The notes under the pieces are model-generated. The model saw only the letters and a list, made by a program, of their open reading frames with translations, was not told where the DNA came from and searched no databases. From Verrucomicrobiia bacterium (GTDB lineage: Bacteria; Verrucomicrobiota; Verrucomicrobiia; Limisphaerales; UBA9464), in NCBI GenBank assembly GCA_019634635.1, contig JAHCBB010000013.1, positions 59,746 through 123,745 on the forward strand: 64,000 nt of DNA, written 5' to 3'. Positions 27,136 through 35,915 of the stretch are shown one piece after another. Numbering within the stretch: the stretch's first letter is position 1; each line of letters begins with the position of its first letter. A program made the translations under genes and the position numbers.

Positions 27136-27564
27136 CATGGCGCCTACCTGCGCTACACCGATGACTTCCTCCTGTTTGGTGACGACGCGACGAGGCTGTG
27201 GCAATTGCGCACCGGGATCGTGGAGCGGTTGGCGGCGCTTCGGTTACGTCTGGCGGAACCGAAGTCCCGACTGCTGGCCACGCGCGAGGGAGTGCCGTTC
27301 TGCGGATTCCGGTTTCTGCCGGGACTTCGTCCGAGGGTCCTGGGAGCGACCAAGCGGCGCTTTGAGCACCGTCGTCATGTCCTGTCGCGCGCCCGGCGTT
27401 GTCGCGAGCTTTCGGAGACCGTGTTCGCCTGGTACCAGTTCAGCCGGGAGGGGAACTCCGAAGGGCTGCGCCGCCGATATCGAGCGGGAGTTCGGGTGGG
27501 CGGTCCGGCACCATGGGGCTTCCCGCGTTCCCCGGGGGATGGTCCACGGGGGGAGCGGAGTTGA
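27136..27564 (+). pseudogene. C-terminal fragment of a reverse transcriptase
   Basis: The frame begins abruptly with AYLRYTDDFLLFGDD, the catalytic YxDD motif (motif 5) of bacterial reverse transcriptases. LRLRLAEPKSRLLATREGVP and FCGFRFLPG follow, matching motifs 6-7 of the retron/DGR-like group, and then an Arg-rich helical region (RRCRELSETVFAWYQFSREG). Motifs 1-4 are missing, and the preceding 130 bp (from 26997) carry nothing recognisable, so it is a 5'-truncated remnant. Its last 145 bp are part of a 187-bp direct repeat whose second copy lies at 31084. The last 30 or so codons run through repeat family B sequence. Confidence 0.75.
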
Positions 27565-27608
27565 AGTGGGTCGCGGGGCACCACGACCCCACCTACCCGG
27601 TGGGGGGG
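27422..27608. repeat. 187-bp direct repeat, copy 1 (reverse-transcriptase tail plus family B sequence)
   Basis: The sequence from TGTTCGCCTGGTACCAGTTC to CCCGGTGGGGGGG is repeated at 31084-31270 with the same length and about six mismatches. The first half encodes the tail of the reverse-transcriptase remnant. The second half (GGGGCTTCCCGCGTTCCCCG, GTCCACGG, GTCGCGGGGCACCACGACCC) is related to repeat family B at 13020-13540. The two copies bracket the ATPase/TOPRIM-like gene pair. Confidence 0.85.
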
Positions 27609-27695
27609 CGTTGAGATCCTGACTCCCAGTCGAAGCAACACGAAGAAGCTGGCCGACGATTCAGCCATGTCACAGGATGGCCAAATGACAGTCCC

Positions 27696-29000
27696 ATGAT
27701 CACCCGTGTCCAGGTTTCAGGGTACAAGTCGCTCGGCGATCTGGAGGTGCGTCCTCTTCCGCTGACGGTTCTGTTTGGTCCGAACGCCGTTGGGAAGAGC
27801 AATTTTCTGGACGCGCTTCAGTTGCTTTCGCGGCTGGTCACATCCCGGACCTTGAAGGAGGCCTTTGAACCGCCGTACCGCGGCACGCCTCTGGAGTCAT
27901 TCGCCTTTGGCCAGGGCGGCCTCGCCGGACATCTGGAACGGGAGTCGGTCAGCTTCCGGATGGAGGTTGATGTGACCTTGTCGAATGCGACCGTCGCGAC
28001 CGTGGAAAAGCAGATCGCCGATCTGCGAAAAGGGACGGCCGGCGGCGAGGTCAAGTCCGGCAGCTACATCAAGGAACGGCAGTTGCGGTACCGCTTGCAA
28101 GTCGAGGTCCTGCCCCGGAGTGGGATCCTGAGGGTGCAGGATGAGTACCTCGCAGCGCTGAAGGGCCGCGGGGAGGTCAAGGCATCGCGGAATCCCTTCC
28201 TGGAGAAAATAGATCATCGGTTGTTCCTGCGGCTCGAGGGGCAGGCTCATCCCACTTATCATGAGGTTGGGCTGGACCATACCATCGTGTCCCGCCCTTT
28301 GTATCCGCCGCACTACCCGCATCTGGCGGCATTCCGCCAGGAGCTGGCCGGGTGGTTCTGCTTTTATTTTGAGCCCCGGGAACGGATGCGGGCGGCCAAT
28401 CCGGTCAAGGAGGTGCGGCACATCGGGCTGATGGGTGAAGACCTCGCGTCGTTTCTGAACACGCTGCAAACGCTCGAGCCTGCCCAGTTCCGGGGTGTGG
28501 AGAAGTCTCTGCACACCCTGATTCCCCGGGTGCAGAGCATTCGGGTGAGGCCCAACACGGTGGGCGAGGTGGAACTGCAGCTCGTGGAGGACGGAATGCC
28601 CGTGCCAGCCCGCCTGGTGTCCGAAGGGACGTTGCGGATGCTCGGACTCCTGGCCCTGGGCGGCGCCAAGGAGTCTCCGACGCTCGTGGCCTTTGAGGAA
28701 CCCGAGAACGGCATCCATCCCCGCCGCATTGAGTTGATCGCCCGGTTTCTGGAATCACGCACTGAGGACGGCCAGACCCAGTTCATCGTCACCACGCACT
28801 CTCCAATTCTTGCCGACCTTGTCCCACGCGAGTCGCTTTTCGTCTGTCGGCGTGAGGATGGTCGGACCCGGATCGAGCCGCTCGCCAACGACGACGGGGA
28901 CCTGTTCTGGCGTGCCAGGATCCGGGACGGACTGACCGATCCGGAGGAAGGCCGGGTGCCCGTGTCCGAAAAGATTCTCCGGGGGGACTTCGATGCCTGA
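27696..29000 (+). CDS. AAA family ATPase (OLD/PARIS-like ABC-type ATPase), candidate defence protein
   Basis: This 434-residue SMC/ABC-like ATPase of the AAA_21 type has an N-terminal VSGYKSLGDLEV, Walker A GPNAVGKSN near residue 29, a long insertion with coiled-coil character (100-260), the signature-like LVSEGTLRML near residue 307, Walker B LVAFEEPENGIHP near 330, and the switch-histidine motif VTTHSPILADL near 363. ATPases of this kind act as sensors in OLD, Gabija-like and PARIS-like phage defence, usually paired with a TOPRIM-type nuclease. The next gene overlaps it by 8 bp and is TOPRIM-like, supporting that reading. The defence role is inferred. Confidence 0.85.
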   Translation: MITRVQVSGYKSLGDLEVRPLPLTVLFGPNAVGKSNFLDALQLLSRLVTSRTLKEAFEPPYRGTPLESFAFGQGGLAGHLERESVSFRMEVDVTLSNATVATVEKQIADLRKGTAGGEVKSGSYIKERQLRYRLQVEVLPRSGILRVQDEYLAALKGRGEVKASRNPFLEKIDHRLFLRLEGQAHPTYHEVGLDHTIVSRPLYPPHYPHLAAFRQELAGWFCFYFEPRERMRAANPVKEVRHIGLMGEDLASFLNTLQTLEPAQFRGVEKSLHTLIPRVQSIRVRPNTVGEVELQLVEDGMPVPARLVSEGTLRMLGLLALGGAKESPTLVAFEEPENGIHPRRIELIARFLESRTEDGQTQFIVTTHSPILADLVPRESLFVCRREDGRTRIEPLANDDGDLFWRARIRDGLTDPEEGRVPVSEKILRGDFDA

Positions 29001-29520
29001 GCTGCTCTTGTTTGTGGAGGACCAAGCCCAGGAGAAGTTCCTGTCGGCATTGCTGCTGCGAATCGCGGCGGAGCAGTCGGTCCCGCTTGCGATCCGTCCA
29101 AGAACCGCCCGTGGGGGAATTGGCAAAGCACTCAATCATCTTGAGGAATTCGCCAAGGCGGTGGAGCAGGGAAGTGAGTCGCTGCCAGACGGCTTGGTCA
29201 TTGGCTTGGATGCCAATTGCCAGGGGTATGTGCAGCGACGCGGGATGGTGAACAAACGAGCCCGACAGTTGGCGGATTTTGTGATCTGCGCGATCCCCGA
29301 CCCCCACATCGAGCGATGGTTTTTGCTTGATGGCGAGGCTTTTCGGACGGCCGTCGGGGCCGGGTGTGACGCCCCGGATGAGAAGTGCGAGAAATCCCGC
29401 TACAAGCGATTGCTCAACAAGGCGGTCCGGCTTGCGGGGGTGCAGCCTTTGCTGGGCGGGGTGGAGTACGCGGAGGACATCGTCAACGCCTATCACATCC
29501 AAAGGGTGGCGGATCGCGAT

Positions 29521-30953
29521 CACAGCCATCCCATAGGAAATGGGGTGGAAAAAGGCTGAGTTGACGTTTTGCGGGCGGGCGACGCAGCCTGTCCGTGAAT
29601 GAAAAAACATCTCAACTCAGCCCGCAGCAAGTTCACGATTCTCGGCCAGCTTTGCAAACTGATTCCGCCGCACTTGGTGGCGTCCTTGGCCAGGGAGCAC
29701 CGGGCGGAGAGCAAGGCCCGAACCTTTAGTCACTGGAGCCATGTGGTGGCCCTGATCTATGGAAAGCTAAGCCATGCATTCGGTCTCAATGACCTGTGCG
29801 ATGCTGCAGCTCTACTCCGGCCCCTTTTGTCCGCCATCCGCGGGGCCACCCTCCACACCGCAACACCCTCTCGCACGCCAATCAGGAGCGGCCCAGCAAG
29901 ATGGCGGAGGATCTGTTTTGGCGCACCCTGGAGCATTTGCGCGAGCAGAGTCCGGGGTTTCGGGGGACGGCGGCTGTCGGGGCGCCTGAGGCGATTCAAG
30001 GCGACGATCCATCTGGTGGACTCGACCACGATTGAACTGGTGGCCAACTGCATGCCCTGGGCTCAGCACCGGCGGCGCAAGGCCGCCGCCAAAGCCCATG
30101 TGCGCCTCAATTTTCAGTCGCTGTTGCCGGGTTACGTGGTGAGGGACACGCCCGGGAATCGGATGCCGGCCGGGCTCGAGAGCTGTGCGCGGGCCTGAAA
30201 ACAGGGGAAGTGGTGGTTTTCGACCGTGCGATGTCGATCGGAAGCACACCTCAAGGACCTTTCCGATCGGGAGGTGGTCTGGGTGACGCGCCTGGAAGGA
30301 AGGATGGTGTGCGACGTCCTGAGCGGCGGGAGGTGCCCAAGGGGGAAAGATCCTGGCCGACGAATGGGTGGCCCTGAGCAACGGCCTTTCCGCACGCCGA
30401 TCCGCGCGCTGGTGGAGGTGTGGACGGCCAGGAACGGGAGATGGTCTTTCTGACCAACGAACTGAGGTGGGCCGCGAGCACGGTGGTCGCGTTGTACAAG
30501 GCACGGTGGGAGATCGAGGTGTTCTTCAAACAACTGAAGCAGACGCTCAAGCTCTGTGACCTGATCGGGTATAGCGCGCCAATGCAATCCGCTGGCAGGT
30601 CTGGACGGCGTTACTGGTTCATTTGTTGTTGAGATACCTGGCTTGGGCGCATGAATGGACGCACAGCTTTGTGAGGCTTTTTGCCTTGGTGCGCTCTCAA
30701 ATATGGCAAACGCTGGATCTGCCGGAAATTTTAGGGCGCTATGGGACAGCCCGGGGCAGTTACCGCAACTTGGCGCGGCCGGAACAAGGCTTTTTCCCAC
30801 AATTCTGTTGAAGCTGTGGGACAGCACGACGCCGGAAATGCCCCGCTGGATTGACTGATGTAATCCTTAAAGTCATTTTCCTCTGCCGTAACGGAATTCC
30901 AATGGATTCCGAACCTATCCCATTTGTAAACGCCTCCCTATGGGATGGCTGTG
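29521..30953 (+). mobile_element. Decayed IS4 family insertion sequence, 1433 bp
   Basis: Perfect 17-bp terminal inverted repeats CACAGCCATCCCATAGG (29521-29537) and its complement (30937-30953) bound the element. It is flanked by a perfect 9-bp target duplication GATCGCGAT at 29512-29520 and 30954-30962, a size typical of the IS4 family. The single transposase gene inside is broken by several frameshifts, so the element cannot move unaided, although its ends are intact and could be mobilised in trans. Confidence 0.92.
29599..30811 (+). pseudogene. Frameshifted IS4 family transposase
   Basis: Pieces of one transposase appear in different frames in the correct order. MKKHLNSARSKFTILGQLCK through LSHAFGLNDLCDAA (from 29599) is the family's N-terminal DUF4372-type domain. 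HANQERPSKMAEDLFWRTLE (near 29880) is in a second frame. TIHLVDSTTIELVANCMPWA (near 30010, first catalytic Asp) is back in the first frame. ALYKARWEIEVFFKQLKQTL (near 30500, catalytic Glu in a YREK-like motif) and LLRYLAWAHEWTHSFVRLFA (near 30630) lie in other frames. The region of the second Asp is degraded. At least four frame changes make it inactive. Confidence 0.85.
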
Positions 30954-31083
30954 GATCGCGATGACTCCTTTGGAAAGCTGGTGAGCGAGTTCCGGAACTG
31001 GCTCAACCGGCAACATCACCGAGTTTGATTCCATGGCGCTGTGCGGCTTTGGACGCATTCGCGGGGGGAGCTTTCTGTGGCCA

Positions 31084-31270
31084 TGTTCGCCTGGTACCAG
31101 TTCAGCCGGGAGGGGAACTCCGGGGGATTGCGACGCCGATATCGAGCGGGAGTTCGGGTGGGCGGTCCGGCACCATGGGGCTTCCCGCGTTCCCCGGGGG
31201 ATGGTCCACGGGGGGAGCGGAGTTGAAGTGGGTCGCGGGGCACCACGACCCCACCCACCCGGTGGGGGGG
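31084..31270. repeat. 187-bp direct repeat, copy 2
   Basis: This copy matches 27422-27608 at about 97 percent over its full length. It starts about 55 bp after the restored stop of the TOPRIM-like gene. Upstream of the exact repeat only a short, poorly conserved match (GAGCTTTC) to the reverse-transcriptase gene remains, so only the transcriptase tail was duplicated. Confidence 0.85.
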
Positions 31271-31329
31271 CACCAGGGATCTGTGCCCTGGTTGGCCGGA
31301 GGCTTCCCCGGCCTTGAACGCGGCAGGGA

Positions 31330-32769
31330 TTATGACGGAGGCCTTGGGGTGGCTGATACGGCCTTCAGCGCGTGGGCATCAGGGTGGCTCTTGTAAAAGT
31401 CGTCGAGCGGATAGCACCCGCTGACGAGTCCATTGCGCGGTGCCGTGGTGCAGTCGCTGAACGTCCGGCAGATGCGCCGGCGCTGCAGCGGGCGGCCGGA
31501 AAGCACATCCCGCGGAAGGTCCGGATAGCTGAGGACGGTGCGGCCCAATCCAATGCAGTCCACCGCTCCCGCCGCCACCAGCGCCTCCCCGACCGGCGCC
31601 AGCCATTCCTGAAGGTAACTGTACGCCGAACCCACCACGATGAGGCCGGGACATTCCTGCTTTACGCGGGCCACGGCCACAATCTGTCGCACCACGCCAG
31701 CGAGCGGATCCTCCGGAGGCTCGTAGCCGTCGCTGGGAGGCACCGCGGCCGGACGTTGCAGGTGGGGATTGTAGTAGGGACTGGCGGCCGTCAGGCAAAC
31801 CAGGCGGATGCCCAGCGACAGGAGCATTCGCAGAAAGGCGAGCGGCTCCTCCCAGGCGATTCGCGATGCCTCTGCAGGGTCGCCGCCGAACGCGTAGGGA
31901 TAGGGGCCGCTCCATGGAGCCGGGACGCCGGCGCCGTCGGGTCCCTTCACAAACGGACGCTGGTCAAAAAGGCTGAGCCGCACGCCCACCTCAAGGCCGG
32001 GCACGTCCCGGCGGATCCCCTCCACGATCTCGCGCAGGAAACGGGTCCGGTTCTCCAGCGACCCGCCGTAACGGCCTGGACGCTCCACCGCGCTCAGGAA
32101 CTCGTGACCGAGGTATCCGTGGCAGTGCTTGATGTCCACGAAGTGGAAGCCCGCCTCGCGCGCCCGGCCCGCAGCCGCCACGAAATCGCCCACCAGGTCC
32201 GATACCTCCCCGTCGGTGAACACGGCGCGGTCGTCCGAAATCTGCACTCGCGCGTCGAGCAGCGGATGCCGGTACGCAATCCGCGGTTCCGGACGCCGGC
32301 TGTCGTTGGGTCGTGACCAGCGTCCGCTGTGGGTCAGTTGCAGCCCGATCAACAAGTCGTCCGCTTGGTCTTCGCGGGTGTGCGCAGCGACAAGAATTTC
32401 CCGGAGGTTGGCGAGCGCCCCCACGTTTTCCGGGTGGAGCACCAACTGCCGGGGGTTGGCGCGTCCGTCGTGGCGGACGGCGACCGCCTCACCACCCCAG
32501 ATCAACTTGGCGCCGCTCAGGCCGAACCGCTCCCACCGGCGGCGGACGAGTTCGGTGGGCTGCCCGTCGGCGGTGGCATCCCAACCCTCCATCGGGAGAA
32601 TCGCGAACCGGTTGCCGATCGGCCGCGGGCATCCAGGCCCGGACGGGAGTCCGGACGCCAGATGGGGTGCCGGCCCCGGATTCCGGACGGAGAGCTGCAG
32701 CCCGAACGTCCCGAGGCGCTGCTGGAGGTCGGCGGCCGTCTTGAGGCCGGACATGCGGGGGTAATTCAT
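31330..32769 (-). CDS. Old yellow enzyme family NADH:flavin oxidoreductase
   Basis: This 479-residue FMN-binding barrel shows [15 protein letters not shown] at the start of the barrel, [13 protein letters not shown], the active-site [17 protein letters not shown] (usual form DxHxAHGYL) and [15 protein letters not shown] (YGGSxENR). Near the C-terminus, [14 protein letters not shown] matches the phosphate-binding end of the barrel. Three late cysteines (ICRTFSDC...SGCYP) lie where the 2,4-dienoyl-CoA reductase subgroup has an iron-sulfur cluster, but the spacing is not typical. It likely reduces an activated alkene or acts on a sugar- or lignin-derived substrate. It follows the DHDPS-like gene with a 4-bp ATGA overlap, so the two act together. 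Confidence 0.85.
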   Translation of the reverse strand: MNYPRMSGLKTAADLQQRLGTFGLQLSVRNPGPAPHLASGLPSGPGCPRPIGNRFAILPMEGWDATADGQPTELVRRRWERFGLSGAKLIWGGEAVAVRHDGRANPRQLVLHPENVGALANLREILVAAHTREDQADDLLIGLQLTHSGRWSRPNDSRRPEPRIAYRHPLLDARVQISDDRAVFTDGEVSDLVGDFVAAAGRAREAGFHFVDIKHCHGYLGHEFLSAVERPGRYGGSLENRTRFLREIVEGIRRDVPGLEVGVRLSLFDQRPFVKGPDGAGVPAPWSGPYPYAFGGDPAEASRIAWEEPLAFLRMLLSLGIRLVCLTAASPYYNPHLQRPAAVPPSDGYEPPEDPLAGVVRQIVAVARVKQECPGLIVVGSAYSYLQEWLAPVGEALVAAGAVDCIGLGRTVLSYPDLPRDVLSGRPLQRRRICRTFSDCTTAPRNGLVSGCYPLDDFYKSHPDAHALKAVSATPRPPS

Positions 32770-33758
32770 GGGAGGCGGGCGGCATCGGAGGGCGCTGCCG
32801 CGACGAGGGACTCCAACCGGGCGGCGATGGGCTCGAGCAGGGCGAGGTCGGCCTCCGGACGTCTGGGACTCGCCGGATGGGGGTCCGGACAGCCAATGCG
32901 CCCGCGCCGGTGAAGGAACTGCGCGCAGCTGTGTTTGTAGGCCGGCACCGGGGCGCGAAAGGCCAGCATGCCGAGGTACTGAAGCCAGTCGTTCAGCTCA
33001 TGGAATCGCGCGTCTCCGGCCGCCCAGAGCCGGTCCCGCGCGGCAAACGCCTCGACGTGAAACGCGGACAGTCCGAGCAGGTAGTCGCTGCCCCACATCA
33101 CCAGATCAATGGCGAGGTCGTTGCCCGTGTACAGCCGGAACCCGGGCCGTATCCGGTCCCGAACTTCGAGGCGCTGCCATTCGAGTTCGCGCGACAACGA
33201 ACTGTGCTTCGCACCGGTGAGCTGGGGGATGTCGAGCAGGGACTCGAAGGTCGCGAGGTCCCAGATGCGCCCGAACGGCACGAACATCTCGCCGAGCTCG
33301 AAGCCGAGGAATTCCGGGCAGCCGGCCGCCACGTCGCGAAACACGCGGACCAGTTCCGGCCCCGGCAGTGCCTTGACCGCACTGCAGGGAAACAGGATCG
33401 GCACGCCACCGTGGCGCGTGATGACCCCGGCGACCTCGAGGTAATTGCGCGCGGGATCGCCCGGGAGGCCCTCAATGAAGGCGCCGGCAACGAACCGGCG
33501 GCCGTGGGCGTGATCCCGGGTCAGGGCGAGAATCCGGGCACGTTCCCCGGGCGTCAGGAGGTTGGCGTACCCGGTGTCCATGTTGACCGCCGGGGTCAAT
33601 CCAGCGGTCCATGTGGCGTCGAGAAGTGCGGCAAATCCGTCGAGGTCCGCGACGCCGTCGGCTTGGAACGGCAGAAGGACTGCGGAGATGCCCTCGATGG
33701 GGCGCCGGGGGCGCAATGGCGGGCAGGTCGTCACCGGAGCGCGGAGCGTACGGGGCAT
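32766..33758 (-). CDS. Dihydrodipicolinate synthase/N-acetylneuraminate lyase family aldolase
   Basis: This 330-residue class I aldolase-like barrel has [20 protein letters not shown] at the start and the expected Schiff-base lysine in [15 protein letters not shown] near residue 183. The catalytic Tyr of strand 5 is not in the usual YN(I/V)P context; [14 protein letters not shown] occupies that region, suggesting a non-standard substrate. The C-terminal helical region is present. Members cleave or form a C-C bond with pyruvate or a related keto acid. Its TGA overlaps the ATG of the oxidoreductase gene, so they probably form a two-step pathway of unknown substrate. Confidence 0.8.
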   Translation of the reverse strand: MPRTLRAPVTTCPPLRPRRPIEGISAVLLPFQADGVADLDGFAALLDATWTAGLTPAVNMDTGYANLLTPGERARILALTRDHAHGRRFVAGAFIEGLPGDPARNYLEVAGVITRHGGVPILFPCSAVKALPGPELVRVFRDVAAGCPEFLGFELGEMFVPFGRIWDLATFESLLDIPQLTGAKHSSLSRELEWQRLEVRDRIRPGFRLYTGNDLAIDLVMWGSDYLLGLSAFHVEAFAARDRLWAAGDARFHELNDWLQYLGMLAFRAPVPAYKHSCAQFLHRRGRIGCPDPHPASPRRPEADLALLEPIAARLESLVAAAPSDAARLP

Positions 33759-33807
33759 GCCGAAACCTGCCCAGCCGGGAATCCGGAGTAGTCACCGTCA
33801 AGCATCC

Positions 33808-34315
33808 CGTGGGGCTCCGAGGAGCCGTTCGCTCGTGGAGTTCCCACAGGCCCAGCTCCCGGTGGCGCGTACGGTTCGGCGGGAGCCTCACCCCACCGGG
33901 TAAAGGCCTCACCCCACCAATTCGAGGCCTTACACCATCAGTGCCGCACCAATTTTCCCTCCGGTGGGGCGACGCTTCGCGGAGCCGTACGCTCGTGGGG
34001 TCCCCACAGGCCCAGCTCCCGGTGGCGCGTACGGTTCGGCGGGAGCCTCACCCCACCGGGCAGGAGCCTCACCCCACCAGGTAAAGGCCTCACCCCACCA
34101 ATTCGAGGCCTTACACCATCAGTGCCGCACCAATTTTCCCTCCGGTGGGGCGACGCTCCGCGGAGCCGTACGCTCGTGGGGTCCCCACAGGCCCAGCTCC
34201 CGGTGGCGCGTACGGTTCGGCAGGAGCCTCACCCCACCTGGTAAAGGCCTCACCCCACCGGGCAGGAGCCTCACACCACCAGGCAAAGGCCTCACACCAC
34301 CGGGCACGCGCCACG
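33808..34315. repeat. Repeat family A variant, three copies of about 150-180 bp
   Basis: Copies start near 33808, 33962 and 34144. Each has GGAGCCGTACGCTCGTGGGG, TCCCCACAGGCCCAGCTCCC, GGTGGCGCGTACGGTTCGGC, a run of short CTCACCCCACC units, then ATTCGAGGCCTTACACCATC and CAATTTTCCCTCCGGTGGGG. The first half is clearly related to the units at 9584-10066. The number of CTCACCCCACC subunits differs between copies, showing repeat expansion within the unit. No gene lies in 33759-34353. Confidence 0.8.
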
Positions 34316-34353
34316 CCGGGGTGGGCTCGCTGGCTGCAGGTCCCATGACCCCA

Positions 34354-34393
34354 AGAAAAAGGGCCCGTGCCCCGGGGGACGGGACACGGGCCG
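34354..34393 (-). terminator. Rho-independent terminator of the Gfo/Idh/MocA gene
   Basis: On the minus strand, 19 bp after the oxidoreductase stop, GGCCCGTG and CACGGGCC form a stem around a GC-rich loop (34362-34392). A run of five T residues (AAAAA at 34356-34360 on the plus strand) follows it. Position and structure fit an intrinsic terminator. Confidence 0.75.
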
Positions 34394-34411
34394 GTTCAGG
34401 GTCGCCAGGGA

Positions 34412-35794
34412 TCAGTACTCGCGATCCTTCAGCATGCCCGGACGCGGTACGAGATACTTGCCGCCTTCCGCGATCACCGGGGCGGTGGACTTCATGTCGA
34501 AGGAATCCACATGCGGCGCGAACTCCTGCGGGTTCTTCAGATACTCATCGTACTTCACCACCTGGCCGGTGTGTGCGGCAAAGCGTCCCATCGAAGTCAC
34601 CAGACTCGCCTGGGCGCCCCGCTCCACTTCGTTGTACGGCTGGTCGTTCCGGATCGCGTCAATCAGATCCTCCCATTCCAGCAGGTAGGGATCCTGGGTC
34701 GGACCCTCCTTTGGCGTCCGCCACACGATGTCGGAATTGACCATCTTCTGCGTCTTGTAGATGCGCGCATTGGACGGCCAGTGCCCGGCCGAGGAGATGA
34801 CCGCAAGTCCGTTCTGCCCGTGGGCATAGCTCGCAAATTCGTCATGACAGCCCGCCATGGTGCGCCCGAACATGAAGAACTTGGACCCGTCATCGAACGT
34901 GTACTCCACCGAGTAGTTGTCGAAGTTCTGGTCCACGTTGTCGCCGCGGTAGTTGCGGCCGCCGCTGGCCTGGGCCTGCACCGGCCACGCGTTCTTGATC
35001 CAGCAGCACTCATCAATGTTGTGGATGTAAAAGTCGCTGAAGCAGCCGCCCGACGCCCACAGGAAGCTGTGGAAGTTCTTGATCTGCCAGAGCAACTCGC
35101 TCTCCTCGGAATCCGGCATCGGCTGCGAGAAGGCGGAGCCCACCGGCCCGTGCATGCGGTAGGCCCGCATGGTGATGATCTGGCCGATGGCGCCATCCTG
35201 CACCTTGCGAAAGAGTTCCTGGCGTGACCGGCAGTGCCGGCACATGAGGCCGACCCCCGCCTTGATGCCCTTCTGGTCCGCGAGCTTCGACAACTCGATC
35301 ATCCGCACGCCCGTCGGCGCATCCACCGCGACCGGCTTCTCCATGAAAATGTTGATTCCCTTGTCAATCGCGTACTTGAAGCACACCCAGCGAAACGCCG
35401 GGGGGGTCGCGAAAATGGCAATCCCTCCCTTGCCGAGGGCATCCATGGCCTTCTGGTAGCCATCGAACCCGACGAAACGCCGGTCTTCGGGCACCTCCAC
35501 CTTGTCCCCGAACTGCCCTTTCAGGCCGTCATAACTGGACTTGAGCCGGTCGGTGAACACATCGGCCATCGCCACCAGTTTCACGGGGCCGTTCTTCGCG
35601 CTCATCGCGTTTGCAGCGGCCCCGGTACCACGACCGCCACAGCCGATGAGGGCGATGGGAATGGTGTTGTTTTCGGCGGCATGGACATGGGGCAGGCTCA
35701 CGCCGGCCAATGCACCGGCAGCCGCCAGGGTGCCGGTGCTCTTGAGGAAGTCGCGTCGCGACGGAAGGACCAATGGAGACTCTTCTGAGGGCAT
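34412..35794 (-). CDS. Tat-exported Gfo/Idh/MocA family oxidoreductase
   Basis: From ATG at 35794 the protein has 460 residues. A twin-arginine signal (PSRRDFLKSTGTLAAAGALA) directs the folded protein out of the cytoplasm. The Rossmann domain has IPIALIGCGGRGTG (nucleotide binding), VAMADVFTDRL, and the family signature FMEKPVAVDAPTG with the conserved Lys. A C-terminal alpha/beta domain carries DFYIHNIDECCWI, including the conserved His and Asp. Members oxidise or epimerise sugars with tightly bound NAD(P). A longer frame to 35833 would only precede the Tat signal. It is divergent from the secreted hydrolase gene; the 121-bp gap probably holds promoters for both. Confidence 0.92.
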   Translation of the reverse strand: MPSEESPLVLPSRRDFLKSTGTLAAAGALAGVSLPHVHAAENNTIPIALIGCGGRGTGAAANAMSAKNGPVKLVAMADVFTDRLKSSYDGLKGQFGDKVEVPEDRRFVGFDGYQKAMDALGKGGIAIFATPPAFRWVCFKYAIDKGINIFMEKPVAVDAPTGVRMIELSKLADQKGIKAGVGLMCRHCRSRQELFRKVQDGAIGQIITMRAYRMHGPVGSAFSQPMPDSEESELLWQIKNFHSFLWASGGCFSDFYIHNIDECCWIKNAWPVQAQASGGRNYRGDNVDQNFDNYSVEYTFDDGSKFFMFGRTMAGCHDEFASYAHGQNGLAVISSAGHWPSNARIYKTQKMVNSDIVWRTPKEGPTQDPYLLEWEDLIDAIRNDQPYNEVERGAQASLVTSMGRFAAHTGQVVKYDEYLKNPQEFAPHVDSFDMKSTAPVIAEGGKYLVPRPGMLKDREY

Positions 35795-35915
35795 GGTGGC
35801 GAGACGTTCGTCCCGGCCCCTTCCACCTGTCAACTGCGCAGAGCGGTCCGGTCCCGCTTCGCCGTCGCCCGTGCCGCCGGTGGCATCCGACTTCCCCGTG
35901 GCGTCCAGGTCCGGG

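Larger units (their letters stand above)
28993..31028 (+). pseudogene. TOPRIM-like (DUF4276-type) gene split by an IS4 element
   Basis: The frame 28993-29520 encodes MPELLLFVEDQAQEKFLSAL, then LPDGLVIGLDANC and IPDPHIERWFLLDGEAF. This is the acidic pattern (E...GLDxN...E.WFL.D) of DUF4276/TOPRIM-like proteins found beside AAA ATPases. At 29520 an IS4 element interrupts it; as it stands the frame ends inside the IS at 29559. After the IS, the frame resumes at the target duplication (30954) as DRDDSFGKLVSEFRNWLNRQ and stops at 31028. Removing the IS and one 9-bp copy restores one frame of about 200 residues. The interrupted product lacks about 22 native C-terminal residues and carries 13 foreign ones. 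Confidence 0.8.

Noticed and set aside
23187..27564. Possible diversity-generating retroelement (C-type lectin domain plus reverse transcriptase nearby)
   Set aside because: The transcriptase is truncated, the lectin domain is not at the end of its protein, and I found no template/variable repeat pair with adenine-specific differences.
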